Assembly: GCA_046154965.1 (NCBI GenBank)
Contig: JBJXDY010000047.1
Coordinates: 1-41,475, forward strand
DNA length: 41,475 nt
Source: DATKFM01 sp046154965
GTDB lineage: Bacteria > Pseudomonadota > Alphaproteobacteria > Dongiales > Dongiaceae
Reading direction: 5' to 3'
The position numbers and the translations under genes were made by a program. Within the stretch, counting starts at the first letter, position 1, and each line of letters opens with the position of its first letter. Below the pieces are notes generated by a model. It did no database searches and was not told the DNA's origin. It saw nothing but the letters and a program-made list of their open reading frames with translations. Shown here one piece after another: positions 17,194 to 25,376 of this stretch.

Positions 17194-17895
17194 ATGAGAC
17201 AGTCTTGGTACATTGTTCTCGAGCACTCGATCTGGTGTATCGCCTGGGGCGTGGTTGCTCCGCTCGCGTCGGATCTGGCATTGATTTTGCATCTCGGCTG
17301 GGTGCGCGTTGTCTGCGGCGTAGCGGCATACCCCCTAAAGCTCCAGTTCAACCTGGCGTGGGCGGCGGGGTATCTGGGGCCGGTTTTTGAGCCGGCGGTA
17401 CAATTCCTCAAAATCACCCACGGCGACCCCGCCAGAGTTTGGTTTTATCTCTTGCCGCCAATCCCAAACCTCGTTTTCTTGGCATTTCCGACGATACTGA
17501 CGGCTGGCGTTCGGTTTCACCCACTGCCATGGATCGGTGATCGTGTAAGGTTTCATCGCGCAGTCACTCCAGAAGCATCGCGATTGCCGTTCCATCCGCC
17601 GTCTTTCTGGCCCGTCGCGCTCTTCGGTGCCGGGTTGAGCTCGTTACCGCTGCTCTGGATGTTCTGGGTCACCACCTTGTTTATTGCCATGGTATCGGGA
17701 CTCGGGAATGCGCTATCCCATCCGCCGATGCGTGGAGACACTACCGTGATCGAACTCATCGTGAACACGCTCGTGCTTTATGCACTGTTTGGAGTCCCAG
17801 TCCTGCTGTTTCCGTTTTCCCTAATGCTTCTCCGGCGCCGGCTGCTCAGGGCAAGGTACCGGTTCCGCGGCCCCGGCCGTCCCATCAGCTATTGA
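17194..17895 (+). CDS. Hypothetical multi-pass membrane protein
   Basis: The function is not recognised. The 233-residue protein has four to six hydrophobic segments: about residues 13-47, 82-104 (LLPPIPNLVFLAFPTILTAG), 137-168 (VALFGAGLSSLPLLWMFWVT) and 186-211 (VNTLVLYALFGVPVLLFPFS). It ends in an Arg-rich cytoplasmic tail, RRRLLRARYRFRGPGR. Hydrophobicity in this frame and the positive-inside tail support real coding. The ATG at 17194 lacks a clear ribosome site, so the start is uncertain. Base composition is less GC-rich than neighbouring core genes, which fits the accessory character of this patch. Confidence 0.55.
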   Translation: MRQSWYIVLEHSIWCIAWGVVAPLASDLALILHLGWVRVVCGVAAYPLKLQFNLAWAAGYLGPVFEPAVQFLKITHGDPARVWFYLLPPIPNLVFLAFPTILTAGVRFHPLPWIGDRVRFHRAVTPEASRLPFHPPSFWPVALFGAGLSSLPLLWMFWVTTLFIAMVSGLGNALSHPPMRGDTTVIELIVNTLVLYALFGVPVLLFPFSLMLLRRRLLRARYRFRGPGRPISY

Positions 17896-17938
17896 ATGAG
17901 TCCATCCCACCCCAATCGATCCCTGGAAGAACGACGGC

Positions 17939-18376
17939 ATGATGCAGCGCGACGATCCGGACATCACCCGCACCGCCGGCGGCGCGCCGGTCATGTTGTT
18001 CGATGGTGTTTGTAATCTCTGTAGCGGCTGGGTGCATTTTGCCATCACCCGCGATCCCCGGGCGCGCTTGCGGTTCGCGGCGGTGCAGTCGCCGCTGGGG
18101 CAGGAATTTCTGGCGCGGCATGGCTTGCCGCTGGATGTCTATGACAGTTTCTACTTCGTCGAGGATGGCGTGGTGTACGAAAAATCCGCCGCCTGGTTCC
18201 GCATGGTACGGCATCTGCGCAGGCCCTGGCCGTGGTTCCGGGCCGGCGCCATTGTGCCACGGGAGTTGCGGGATGTGGTCTACGATCTTGTCGCGCGCAA
18301 CCGCTACCGCTGGTTCGGGCGGCGCGAGGTCTGCCTGGTGCCTACCGCCGATATTGCCGCACGGTTCATCTGTTAG
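17939..18376 (+). CDS. DCC family thiol-disulfide oxidoreductase-like protein (DUF393)
   Basis: This 145-residue protein belongs to the DUF393 family, named DCC for its N-terminal DxxCxxC motif, seen here as FDGVCNLCSGWVHF (residues 21-34). Family members are predicted thioredoxin-like redox proteins; their substrates are largely unknown. The block YDSFYFVEDGVVYEKSAAW in the middle and the C-terminal RNRYRWFGRR are also typical. The start is an ATG-ATG pair at 17939/17942. It converges with the tsaC gene, and the two coding ends overlap by 4 bp. Confidence 0.88.
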   Translation: MMQRDDPDITRTAGGAPVMLFDGVCNLCSGWVHFAITRDPRARLRFAAVQSPLGQEFLARHGLPLDVYDSFYFVEDGVVYEKSAAWFRMVRHLRRPWPWFRAGAIVPRELRDVVYDLVARNRYRWFGRREVCLVPTADIAARFIC

Positions 18377-19350
18377 CGCGTCGCCGCGCGGCGCAGTCGG
18401 TCGTTGATGGCGCGGCCGAGGCCGGTCTCGGGGACCGGCATCGCCGCGATGCCACGGCAGCCGGAGGCATCGAGCCGGCGCAACATGGCGAAGAGGTTGG
18501 CGGCGGCCTCCACCAGATCGCCTGAGGGACTGAGGTTCGCCGTTACACGCGCGCCGGATGGAACCTCGGGTCCAAAAGCGAGAAGGGCTTCATCCGGTTT
18601 CGCGTCGCGCGCGTCGAGGCGCAAGGGCAGGGCGGGCGCGTAGTGGATCTCCAACTGCCCGGGAGATTTCGGCGTCGATGAGGGCGCGGCCGGCGCGAGC
18701 TTGCCGATGACGGCCTCGATGTCTTCCTGCGTCAAGCCGCCATGGCGCAACAGCAGGGGCGACAGGCCGGACACATCCACCACCGTCGACTCGATGCCCA
18801 CGGGGCAGGCGCCGCCATCGAGGATCAACGCGACGCGTCCGCCGAGGCTTTCTGCCACATGCGCTGCCGAAGTCGGGCTGACCTTGCCCGAACGGTTTGC
18901 GGAGGGCGCTGCGAGCGGACGGCCGGCGGCGCGCAGCAGCGCCTGGGCGACCGGATGCCGGGGGACGCGCACCGCCAGGGTATCGAGCCCGGCGCTGGCG
19001 AGCAGCGATACCGGACAAGCGCGCGCGCGCTGCATGACCAGAGTCAGCGGCCCGGGCCAGAAGGCGGCGGCCAGCTTGCGCGCCGTGCCGGTGGCGACAC
19101 CCAACGCAAAGGCGGCGCCGGCATCCGGCACATGCACGATCAGTGGATTGAATTTCGGCCGGCCTTTCGCCTCGAAGATCGCGGCGACGGCGCGGTCGTC
19201 GGTCGCGTCGCCGCCCAGGCCATAGACGGTCTCCGTGGGAAACGCCACCAGCCCGCCGCGGCGCAGGACCTCCGCCGCACGGGCGATGTTGTCAGCGGTG
19301 GCGGGAACCGGCGGCACGGCTGTGGCTTCGTTGTGTCGATCGGCGGACAT
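18373..19350 (-). CDS. tsaC: L-threonylcarbamoyladenylate synthase, Sua5 type
   Basis: This enzyme makes threonylcarbamoyl-AMP from threonine, bicarbonate and ATP for the t6A37 modification of ANN-decoding tRNAs. The 325-residue protein is the long Sua5 form. It has a YrdC domain (about residues 15-210), with GGLVAFPTETVYGLGGDA, KGRPKFNPLIVHV, WPGPLTLVM and PLAAPSANRSGKVSPTSA, followed by a linker holding HYAPALPLRL and a C-terminal Sua5 domain. I chose the ATG at 19350; one at 19368 is equally possible and neither has a clear Shine-Dalgarno. An intrinsic terminator lies about 70 bases upstream on the same strand, which separates it from cysQ or acts as an attenuator. Confidence 0.93.
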   Translation of the reverse strand: MSADRHNEATAVPPVPATADNIARAAEVLRRGGLVAFPTETVYGLGGDATDDRAVAAIFEAKGRPKFNPLIVHVPDAGAAFALGVATGTARKLAAAFWPGPLTLVMQRARACPVSLLASAGLDTLAVRVPRHPVAQALLRAAGRPLAAPSANRSGKVSPTSAAHVAESLGGRVALILDGGACPVGIESTVVDVSGLSPLLLRHGGLTQEDIEAVIGKLAPAAPSSTPKSPGQLEIHYAPALPLRLDARDAKPDEALLAFGPEVPSGARVTANLSPSGDLVEAAANLFAMLRRLDASGCRGIAAMPVPETGLGRAINDRLRRAATR

Positions 19351-19418
19351 GGCCGGCGGCGATAGCATGCCGTGTGTGCGCTGGCAAAGTCGGCTGTCGA
19401 AAGAGATTCTCGCGGCGC

Positions 19419-19452
19419 CACAAACAAAGAGCCGCTCCCAAGGAGCGGCTCT
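19419..19452 (-). terminator. Intrinsic terminator between cysQ and tsaC
   Basis: Arms at 19428-19438 and 19442-19452 (AGAGCCGCTCC and GGAGCGGCTCT) are perfectly complementary over 11 bp with a 3-base loop. In the minus-strand direction the stem is followed by TTTGTTTG. That is a good rho-independent terminator for transcription coming from cysQ or from a small RNA upstream. Confidence 0.8.
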
Positions 19453-19585
19453 TCTGACTTTCGTCCGGCGCATGCCCATCCGCGGTCATGGGTCCATCGC
19501 CGATGTTGCCGCACAGGTATTGCGGCAATCTATCGTTCAACGCCGCTGGCGCTGAACGTGTAATGAAAAGCACCGAATTTTCGGC
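19428..19585 (-). ncRNA. Candidate structured small RNA or tsaC leader
   Basis: Between the cysQ stop and the terminator the minus strand can form three successive stems. The first is CCGAA/TTCGG (19573-19577 with 19580-19584). The second is a 6-bp stem (19534-19539 with 19553-19558) that extends through a position pairing only as G-U in the minus-strand RNA, then four more pairs. The third is an 8-bp stem, TTGCCGCA/TGCGGCAA (19506-19513 with 19521-19528). A terminator follows. No reading frame of note fits. It could be a small RNA, a cysQ 3' UTR product, or an attenuating leader of tsaC. No known RNA family is recognised. Confidence 0.35.
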
Positions 19586-19673
19586 GTCTCCATTGCCAAT
19601 AACTGTGGTCCTGCGCGCTGCGCGAGTCAATATGCGGCGCGGCGCAGCAAGCAGAAAGCAAGATTATGTCGAG

Positions 19674-20471
19674 CTATTGCGATGCACCGCGCGCGACGAA
19701 GTGCGGGTTCTCATAGTTTGCTTTGCCATAGGTGAGCTCGCCGCCGTCGAGTCGCGTCACGCCGCCGCCGGCGCCGAGCACGACCGCGTGGCCGGCGGCG
19801 GTGTCCCATTCCATGGTGCGGCCGAGACGCGGATAGAGATCGGCGATGCCTTCCGCCACCTGGCAGAATTTCAGCGCGCTGCCGGCGATGCGCCAGCTTT
19901 CCACTTTTGTTTCGCCAAGAAAGCTTTTCATCGCCGTTTCGTCGCCGTGGGAGCGGCTGGAGAGGACGATGGCGCCGTCCGGCGGGATCTTGCGCACGGC
20001 AATGCGCTGACGCCTGCCGCCGCGCTTGCACTCGGCGAATTTTCCGGCGATGCCGCCATAAGTTGCGGCCAGCGCCGGCAGATGCACCACGCCCAGCACC
20101 GGGCGCCCGGACTCGATCAAGGCGATGTTCACCGTGAACTCGCCATTGCGATTGATGTATTCCCGCGTGCCGTCGAGAGGGTCCACCAGCCAGAAGCGGC
20201 CGGCGCGGGTGATGGCGGCGTCGTCGGGCGCTTGGCCCTTGGAGACGGCCTCCTCGGAGATCGCCGGTATTTCCGGCGTGAGCGCCGCCAGCGCCGGCAG
20301 GATGGCGCGCTCGGCGGCTTCGTCCGCCTCGGTAACCGGCGAGGCGTCGGCTTTCCGCGTCACGGCGATGTCACGGCTGTAGAAGCCCAGGATGACCTCC
20401 CCGGCATGCTCGGCGATCTCCTCTACGGCCCGGAGCAGGGTTTCGTCGATCGGACGTGAAGGGGTGGCCAT
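19674..20471 (-). CDS. cysQ: 3'(2'),5'-bisphosphate nucleotidase
   Basis: CysQ hydrolyses 3'-phosphoadenosine 5'-phosphate, the by-product of sulfate assimilation, to AMP. The 265-residue protein is an inositol-monophosphatase-fold enzyme. It has metal-site motifs SPVTEADEAAER, ISEEAV, WLVDPLDGTREYINRNGEFT (the CysQ-type DPLDGT followed by REYI) and WDTAAGHAVVLGAGG. REYINRNGEFTVNIALIE is more typical of CysQ than of inositol phosphatases. The ATG at 20471 begins MATPSRPIDETLL; an earlier in-frame ATG adds 17 atypical residues. It is divergent from the SRAP gene, with 119 bp between. Confidence 0.92.
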   Translation of the reverse strand: MATPSRPIDETLLRAVEEIAEHAGEVILGFYSRDIAVTRKADASPVTEADEAAERAILPALAALTPEIPAISEEAVSKGQAPDDAAITRAGRFWLVDPLDGTREYINRNGEFTVNIALIESGRPVLGVVHLPALAATYGGIAGKFAECKRGGRRQRIAVRKIPPDGAIVLSSRSHGDETAMKSFLGETKVESWRIAGSALKFCQVAEGIADLYPRLGRTMEWDTAAGHAVVLGAGGGVTRLDGGELTYGKANYENPHFVARGASQ

Positions 20472-20590
20472 GGCGGCGGCTGGACTCCCGGAAATGGCGA
20501 CGGGATCATAGGGGCGGCGCACCCGGCCACAAGGGAAAAGGCCCGATGAGATTTTCCGGGGGATGCCGGAGAGGCAGCGATTACAAGAGC

Positions 20591-21274
20591 ATGTGCGGAC
20601 GCTACAGCCTGACGACGCCGGTGGAGGGGCTGCGGTACCTGTTCGAATTCCCCGAACGGCCCAATCTCGCGCCGCGCTACAACATCGCGCCGACCCAGGA
20701 GGCGGCGGTGTTCCGGCGCGATGAGGGCGGAGCGATGCATCTGCTGCAGATGCGCTGGGGGCTGATCCCCGCCTGGGCCAAGGACAAGTCGATATCAGCC
20801 CGGCTGATCAATGCCCGCGGCGAGACGGTGGCGACCCAGCCGGCCTTCCGCGCCGCCTTCCGCCAGCGGCGCTGCCTGGTGCCGGCGGACGGCTTCTATG
20901 AATGGCGCAAGGAAGGGACGAAGAAACTGCCCTGGCGGTTCCATTTGGCCGACAATGCGCCTTTCTGCTTTGCCGGGCTTTGGGAAAGCTGGCGCGACCC
21001 GGAAACCAAGTCGCCGCTTGAGAGCTTTACGATCATCACCACGGAGGCGAACGCCGCGGTAGCGCCCATCCACAATCGCATGCCGGTCATGCTGGAGAAG
21101 CATGACATGGCGGCCTGGCTCGAGGGCACCGGCGCCGCGGCGCTGCTGCGGCCCTTTCCGGCCAAGCTATTGCACGCCTATCCGGTGTCGACGGTGGTCA
21201 ACTCGTCGCGCAACGAGACGCCGGATTGTTTTGCGCCTGATGATGGCGAAAAGGCCGCAGGAACGCTGATCTAG
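20591..21274 (+). CDS. SOS response-associated peptidase (SRAP/YedK family)
   Basis: SRAP proteins bind abasic sites in single-stranded DNA and form a covalent thiazolidine link through Cys2, shielding the lesion. The 227-residue protein starts MCGRYSLTT, so Cys2 is exposed after Met removal and this fixes the start at the ATG at 20591. Other signatures are RYNIAPTQ, MRWGLIPAWAKD, NARGETVATQPAFR, PADGFYEWRK (active Glu) and IHNRMPVML (active His). Length is normal. It lies 36 bp ahead of the MFS gene on the same strand. A short fragment of a second SRAP gene is found near 39.15 kb. Confidence 0.95.
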   Translation: MCGRYSLTTPVEGLRYLFEFPERPNLAPRYNIAPTQEAAVFRRDEGGAMHLLQMRWGLIPAWAKDKSISARLINARGETVATQPAFRAAFRQRRCLVPADGFYEWRKEGTKKLPWRFHLADNAPFCFAGLWESWRDPETKSPLESFTIITTEANAAVAPIHNRMPVMLEKHDMAAWLEGTGAAALLRPFPAKLLHAYPVSTVVNSSRNETPDCFAPDDGEKAAGTLI

Positions 21275-21367
21275 GTCGCACCGCAATGGCGCGGGCAGCG
21301 AAGCGCCGCTATGATGGCGATACGCCCGCTCCAGGATTTTCCTGCGCCCATAGAGATCCAGGTACCC

Positions 21368-22567
21368 ATGCCGACCGATATCAGCGCGATCTCGCGCGCG
21401 TTGACCAGGCCGGGGGCGGTGGTCTTCGCCATGCTGTTCCTGTTCGACTCCATGGCGCGCTCGCTGCTGTCGGGCGTGCTGCCGGTGGTCGGCTACGAGA
21501 TGCTGGGCAGCAAGAGCCTGGTCAGCGCCATGTTCCTGTCGGCGGGCGCCGGCGGCGCGGCGGCCTCGCTGTTCATTCCCTGGTTTCTGCATCATGTGAA
21601 GCCGCGCTGGCTTTACACGGTGGCGGCGACCCTGCTGCTGGCCGCGAACGGCCTTTTCATGCTGGGCGGCGCTGCGCCCTTTGCCGCGGGGCTGTTCATG
21701 CGCGCTTTCGCGGCGGCATGCCTGCTGAATCTGCTGAACCTCTACATCATGACCTACATCAAGAAGAAGGACCTGGCTCGATCGGAGCCGGTGCGCACCT
21801 TCTTCTCGGGCATCGCCTGGTCGGGCGGGCCGCTGCTGGGCATCATGCTGCTCAACCATGTGTCGGCCTATGCGGTGTTCGGCCTGAGCGCGTTCTGCGT
21901 GCTGCTGCTGCTGACCTATTTCTGGCGGCTGCGGCTGGAGTATGGCGCCGCCGATACCTCCGACCAGCCGCGGGACGCCAACCCGCTGCCCCATATCCGC
22001 CGCTTCCTGCAGCAGCCCCGGCTGGTGCTGGCCTGGATCCTGAACTTCGCGCGCGAGACCTGGTGGGTGACGCTGTTCATCTACGGCCCGATCTACACCG
22101 CCGATTCAATGATGGGGCGGGACGCGCCGGGCTATCTGCAATCGGCGTCGACCTCGTTCCTCTTCCTGACGCCGATCGCCGGCTGGATCGCGCGGCGCGT
22201 TGGCCTGCGGCTGACCATGATGGCGGCCTACGCCTATTGCGCCGCCGGCACGCTGGCGGCGGCGCTGGTGATGATGCTGGATGGGCCGCCGCTGCTCGGC
22301 TGCATCCTGCTGGTGACCAGCGGGCTCGGCGCCATCACTCTGGACTCCGTGGGCATGGTGACCTTCCTGCGCGCGGTAAAAACGCGGGAGCGGGCGGAGA
22401 TGACGATGGTGTTCACGCTCTATCGCGATCTTGCCAGCCTGATCCCCTTTGCGCTGTTTTCGCTGCTGCTGGCGCTGTTCGACGAGCTTTGGATCGTCTT
22501 CGGCGTGGTGAGCCTCGGGCTGTTGAGCAGCGCCTGGCTCAGCCGGCATATCCCGCGGGGCATGTGA
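21368..22567 (+). CDS. MFS transporter
   Basis: This major facilitator superfamily protein has about 399 residues and roughly twelve hydrophobic segments, beginning with VVFAMLFLFDSMARSLLSGV at about residue 19. Helix-pair loops carry basic residues (RWLYTV, ARRVGLRL), and the chain ends SRHIPRGM. The substrate is not predictable. I chose the ATG at 21368 (MPTDISAISR); one at 21311 would add a 19-residue tail and sits closer to the SRAP stop. It is followed at 40 bp by a class IV aminotransferase and then a DMT exporter, all on the plus strand, which suggests a shared small-molecule (amine or amino-acid) role. Confidence 0.87.
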   Translation: MPTDISAISRALTRPGAVVFAMLFLFDSMARSLLSGVLPVVGYEMLGSKSLVSAMFLSAGAGGAAASLFIPWFLHHVKPRWLYTVAATLLLAANGLFMLGGAAPFAAGLFMRAFAAACLLNLLNLYIMTYIKKKDLARSEPVRTFFSGIAWSGGPLLGIMLLNHVSAYAVFGLSAFCVLLLLTYFWRLRLEYGAADTSDQPRDANPLPHIRRFLQQPRLVLAWILNFARETWWVTLFIYGPIYTADSMMGRDAPGYLQSASTSFLFLTPIAGWIARRVGLRLTMMAAYAYCAAGTLAAALVMMLDGPPLLGCILLVTSGLGAITLDSVGMVTFLRAVKTRERAEMTMVFTLYRDLASLIPFALFSLLLALFDELWIVFGVVSLGLLSSAWLSRHIPRGM

Positions 22568-22607
22568 GAGCGGCCGATGGCATGCCCGAACAGAAAGGAG
22601 CGCGAGC

Positions 22608-23519
22608 GTGGTTGAAACCGCCCCACTCCCCTCGGAGGGGATCGCCTACGTCAACGGAGAATACGTGCCACTCTCAAAGGCGTTCGTGCCGATCATCGAC
22701 CGCGGCTTCGTGCGCTCCGATGCGACCTATGACGTGGCCCATGTCTGGAAAGGGCGCTTCTTCCGGCTCGGCGATCACATCGAACGCTTCCATAAATCGA
22801 TGAAGGGCTTGCGGATGAAGCTGCCTTTCGACGGCCGGCAGATCGCGGAGATCCTCACGGAATGCGTCGTCAGGACCGGACTGCGGGACTCCTATGTTCA
22901 GATGACATGCACCCGCGGCATACCGGCGAAGGGCAGCCGCGATCCGCGCCTGTGCGAGAACCGCTTCTACGCCTTCGCCCAGCCCTTTGTCTGGATCGCC
23001 AATGACGATCAGCGCCGCGAAGGGCTGAAGATGATCATCAGCGACGTGAAGCGCATTCCCGCCGATTCCGTGGATCCGCGGATCAAGAATTTCCACTGGC
23101 TGGACCTGACCATGGGCATCTTCGAGGCCTATGAGCGCGACGCGATCGTGCCGGTGCTGGTGGATCGCCTGGGCAATGTCACCGAAGGCCCGGGCTTCAA
23201 CATCTTCAGCGTCCGCGACGGCGCCCTGGCGACGCCGGATCGCGGCGTTTTCGAGGGCATGACCCGGCGCTGCGTGATCGAACTGGCGAAAGAGCTGGGC
23301 GTCGACTGCCAGATGCGCGCCGTTCCCGCCGACGAAGTCCGAGAGGCCGACGAGCTGTTCATAACCAGCACGGCCGGGGGGATTATGCCGGTATCTGTCG
23401 TCGACGGCCGCATCCTGGCGAACGGACGGCCGGGTCCGGTCACCAGGCGCTTCCATGATCTCTATTGGGAGCGGCATGAGACGGTCTGGCTCGGCGCTCC
23501 CATCGCCTATCGGGATTAG
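22608..23519 (+). CDS. Class IV aminotransferase, (R)-selective amine transaminase-like
   Basis: This 303-residue fold-type IV PLP enzyme of the branched-chain/D-amino-acid aminotransferase superfamily has the PLP lysine in DPRIKNFHWLDL (about residue 162). The cofactor block is VTEGPGFNIFSVRDG and the late loop is TSTAGGIMPV. Residues FVRSDATYDVAHVW followed by GRFFRLGDHIERF resemble the substrate pockets of characterised (R)-amine transaminases (Arthrobacter and Aspergillus types) more than BCAT or DAAT. The start is GTG, preceded by AAAGGAG at 7 bases. It sits between an MFS transporter and a DMT exporter. The natural amine donor is unknown. Confidence 0.88.
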   Translation: MVETAPLPSEGIAYVNGEYVPLSKAFVPIIDRGFVRSDATYDVAHVWKGRFFRLGDHIERFHKSMKGLRMKLPFDGRQIAEILTECVVRTGLRDSYVQMTCTRGIPAKGSRDPRLCENRFYAFAQPFVWIANDDQRREGLKMIISDVKRIPADSVDPRIKNFHWLDLTMGIFEAYERDAIVPVLVDRLGNVTEGPGFNIFSVRDGALATPDRGVFEGMTRRCVIELAKELGVDCQMRAVPADEVREADELFITSTAGGIMPVSVVDGRILANGRPGPVTRRFHDLYWERHETVWLGAPIAYRD

Positions 23520-23533
23520 CCATCAGCCCCGCA

Positions 23534-24490
23534 ATGGAGCAGCGGCCCACTCTACGAACTCTCGTCATCGCCAATCTGGGCATGGTGGTGATGATCATCA
23601 TGTGGGGCTCGTTCTTTCCGGCGCTGGAGTACCTGCTCAAGAGCTGGGATCCCATGTCGGCCACCATCGGCCGGCATTTTCTCGCGGTCGTGACGCTGCT
23701 GACGGTGCTGACCCTGCGCGAGCGGCAACTGCCGCTTCATGGCCGGCTGCCCTGGCGGCATCTCTGGTATCTCGGCCTGATCGGCATGACGCTGTCGGCG
23801 ATCCTGACCACGCTGGGCGTGCATTTCTCCAGCGGCGTCTCGGCGGCGATCGTCGCGGCGACCAACCCGATCACCTCGGCGATCACGGCGCGGCTGGTGC
23901 AGCGGCTGCCGCTGATGCCCGGCATCATCGTCGGCACGGTGCTGTCCACCGCCGGCGGGCTGATCGCCGGCTTCGACAGCCCGGAAATGGACTCCACGGC
24001 CGGCGGCCTCGGCATACGGGGCGGTGAACTGCTGATGATCGGCGCCAATGTGGTCTTCACCTGGTACTCGATCATGGCGCAGCACTGGATGCGCGGCTAT
24101 TCCCAGCTTCACATCACCGGGCTGACGGCATTTCCGGGGCTGGTCGGCCTTGCGGTGGTGTGGCTGGGCGCAAGCTGGACCGGGCTCAATACTGTCCAAC
24201 TGGATTTCGGCTGGGCCAATGTCCTGATCATCGTCTACATGGGCAGCCTGTCGGTGGCGCTCGGCAATTTCCTGTGGAACTTCGGTGTCAGCCGCACCGG
24301 CGTCGTGGTCGCCTCGATGTATGGCAACCTGATCCCCATCATCGCCGTGCTGATCACCTTGATCTGGCTGGGAACGCCGCCAAGTGCGGGGCAAATGCTC
24401 GGCGGCCTGCTGATCATCGGCGGCGTGCTCTATGCGCAGCTCATGACGCTGCGGGCGGCGCGGCGAAATCAGGCGGCCGGCGCGGCATAA
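23534..24490 (+). CDS. EamA/DMT family transporter
   Basis: This 318-residue drug/metabolite-transporter protein has ten predicted helices in two EamA repeats. The first starts with VIANLGMVVMIIMWGSFFPA (residues 11-30), and the first repeat closes at VGTVLSTAGGLIAGF. The second repeat opens GGELLMIGANVVFTWYS and ends GGLLIIGGVLYAQLM. The ATG is 14 bp after the aminotransferase stop, so the two are almost surely co-transcribed. Members commonly export amino acids or other metabolites. The last 22 bp overlap the convergent metallo-hydrolase gene. Confidence 0.92.
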   Translation: MEQRPTLRTLVIANLGMVVMIIMWGSFFPALEYLLKSWDPMSATIGRHFLAVVTLLTVLTLRERQLPLHGRLPWRHLWYLGLIGMTLSAILTTLGVHFSSGVSAAIVAATNPITSAITARLVQRLPLMPGIIVGTVLSTAGGLIAGFDSPEMDSTAGGLGIRGGELLMIGANVVFTWYSIMAQHWMRGYSQLHITGLTAFPGLVGLAVVWLGASWTGLNTVQLDFGWANVLIIVYMGSLSVALGNFLWNFGVSRTGVVVASMYGNLIPIIAVLITLIWLGTPPSAGQMLGGLLIIGGVLYAQLMTLRAARRNQAAGAA

Positions 24491-25263
24491 CCGGGATCGC
24501 GCCGCGCCAGATAATGGTCCACCAGCTCGATCAGCCGGTCGCGGCCGAAGCTGGGATCGTGGCCGGCATGCACCACGCGCACCGGCAGCTCCCGCAGGCG
24601 GCGCATGGTGCGGATGTAATCGGCGATATTCGAGTCCTCCAGCTCGTCCAGCAGCGGGCCGTCATAGATGGCGTCGCCGGAGAACAGGGTGCCCGTCCGC
24701 TTTTCCCACAGGCCCACGCTGCCGGGCGAATGGCCGGGCAGATGCAGCACCTCGAAGCTGCGGTCGCCGAGATCGACGATGTGGCCGTCCTCGACGATGC
24801 GCGCCGGCCGGGCCGGGCGCACGCTGTAGCCGGCGAGCTTGTAGCCGGCATGGGGCAGGGCGGTGATCAAGGTCTCGCCCACATCGTAGCCGGCCATGCG
24901 CAACATCTTCACCTCGCCATCGGCGAACTCCGATGTTACGAGAGTGCTGCGCGGCGTCGGTTCGGCCAGAGTGCCCGCCTCCAGGCGATGCACAAGGCAG
25001 TCGTCGAACTCATAGTGGCTGCCGATGTGATCGGCGTGGGTGTGGGTGGCGACAGCGGTGATGGGTTTGTCGATCAGCGGCGCCATGGCTTGCCGCAGGC
25101 TCATGATACCCATGCCGGTGTCGATCAGCAGGTCCCGGTCGCGGCCCCGCAGATGCCAGATATTGCAACGCATGAGCGGGATAACATGAGGCTCCCACAA
25201 CAGCGTGATGTCATCGCCGATTCGGCGCGTCTCGAACCAGCGTTCGGCGACCTGCAGGGACAT
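24469..25263 (-). CDS. MBL-fold metallo-hydrolase
   Basis: This 264-residue metallo-beta-lactamase-fold protein has the metal-binding motif THTHADHIGS (HxHxDH), further ligands in HLPGHSPGSVGLW and FSGDAIYDGPL, and a late His in VHAGHDPSFGRDR. LLIDTGMGI is the usual strand before the metal site. The overall pattern is glyoxalase-II-like, but length and sequence do not fit a specific subfamily, so substrate is unknown. There is no signal peptide. The 3' end overlaps the DMT exporter gene by 22 bp in convergent orientation. An intrinsic terminator lies upstream and isolates it from the L,D-transpeptidase gene. Confidence 0.9.
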   Translation of the reverse strand: MSLQVAERWFETRRIGDDITLLWEPHVIPLMRCNIWHLRGRDRDLLIDTGMGIMSLRQAMAPLIDKPITAVATHTHADHIGSHYEFDDCLVHRLEAGTLAEPTPRSTLVTSEFADGEVKMLRMAGYDVGETLITALPHAGYKLAGYSVRPARPARIVEDGHIVDLGDRSFEVLHLPGHSPGSVGLWEKRTGTLFSGDAIYDGPLLDELEDSNIADYIRTMRRLRELPVRVVHAGHDPSFGRDRLIELVDHYLARRDPGYAAPAA

Positions 25264-25317
25264 CGTATTTCCGTCCGGTTATTGCGGCGGCAATGATAAG
25301 GGCTGACGGGCGCAACG

Positions 25318-25347
25318 AAAAGCCCGCCGGGCGTTGCCGCGGCGGGC
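25318..25347 (-). terminator. Intrinsic terminator after the L,D-transpeptidase gene
   Basis: GCCCGCCG (25322-25329) and CGGCGGGC (25340-25347) form a perfect 8-bp G-C stem with a 10-base loop. In the minus direction it is followed by TTTTCGTT. It lies 30 bp beyond the transpeptidase stop, a standard position. Confidence 0.8.
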
Positions 25348-25376
25348 CTGCGTAGCGGCGGCGAAGCACTTTGGGA

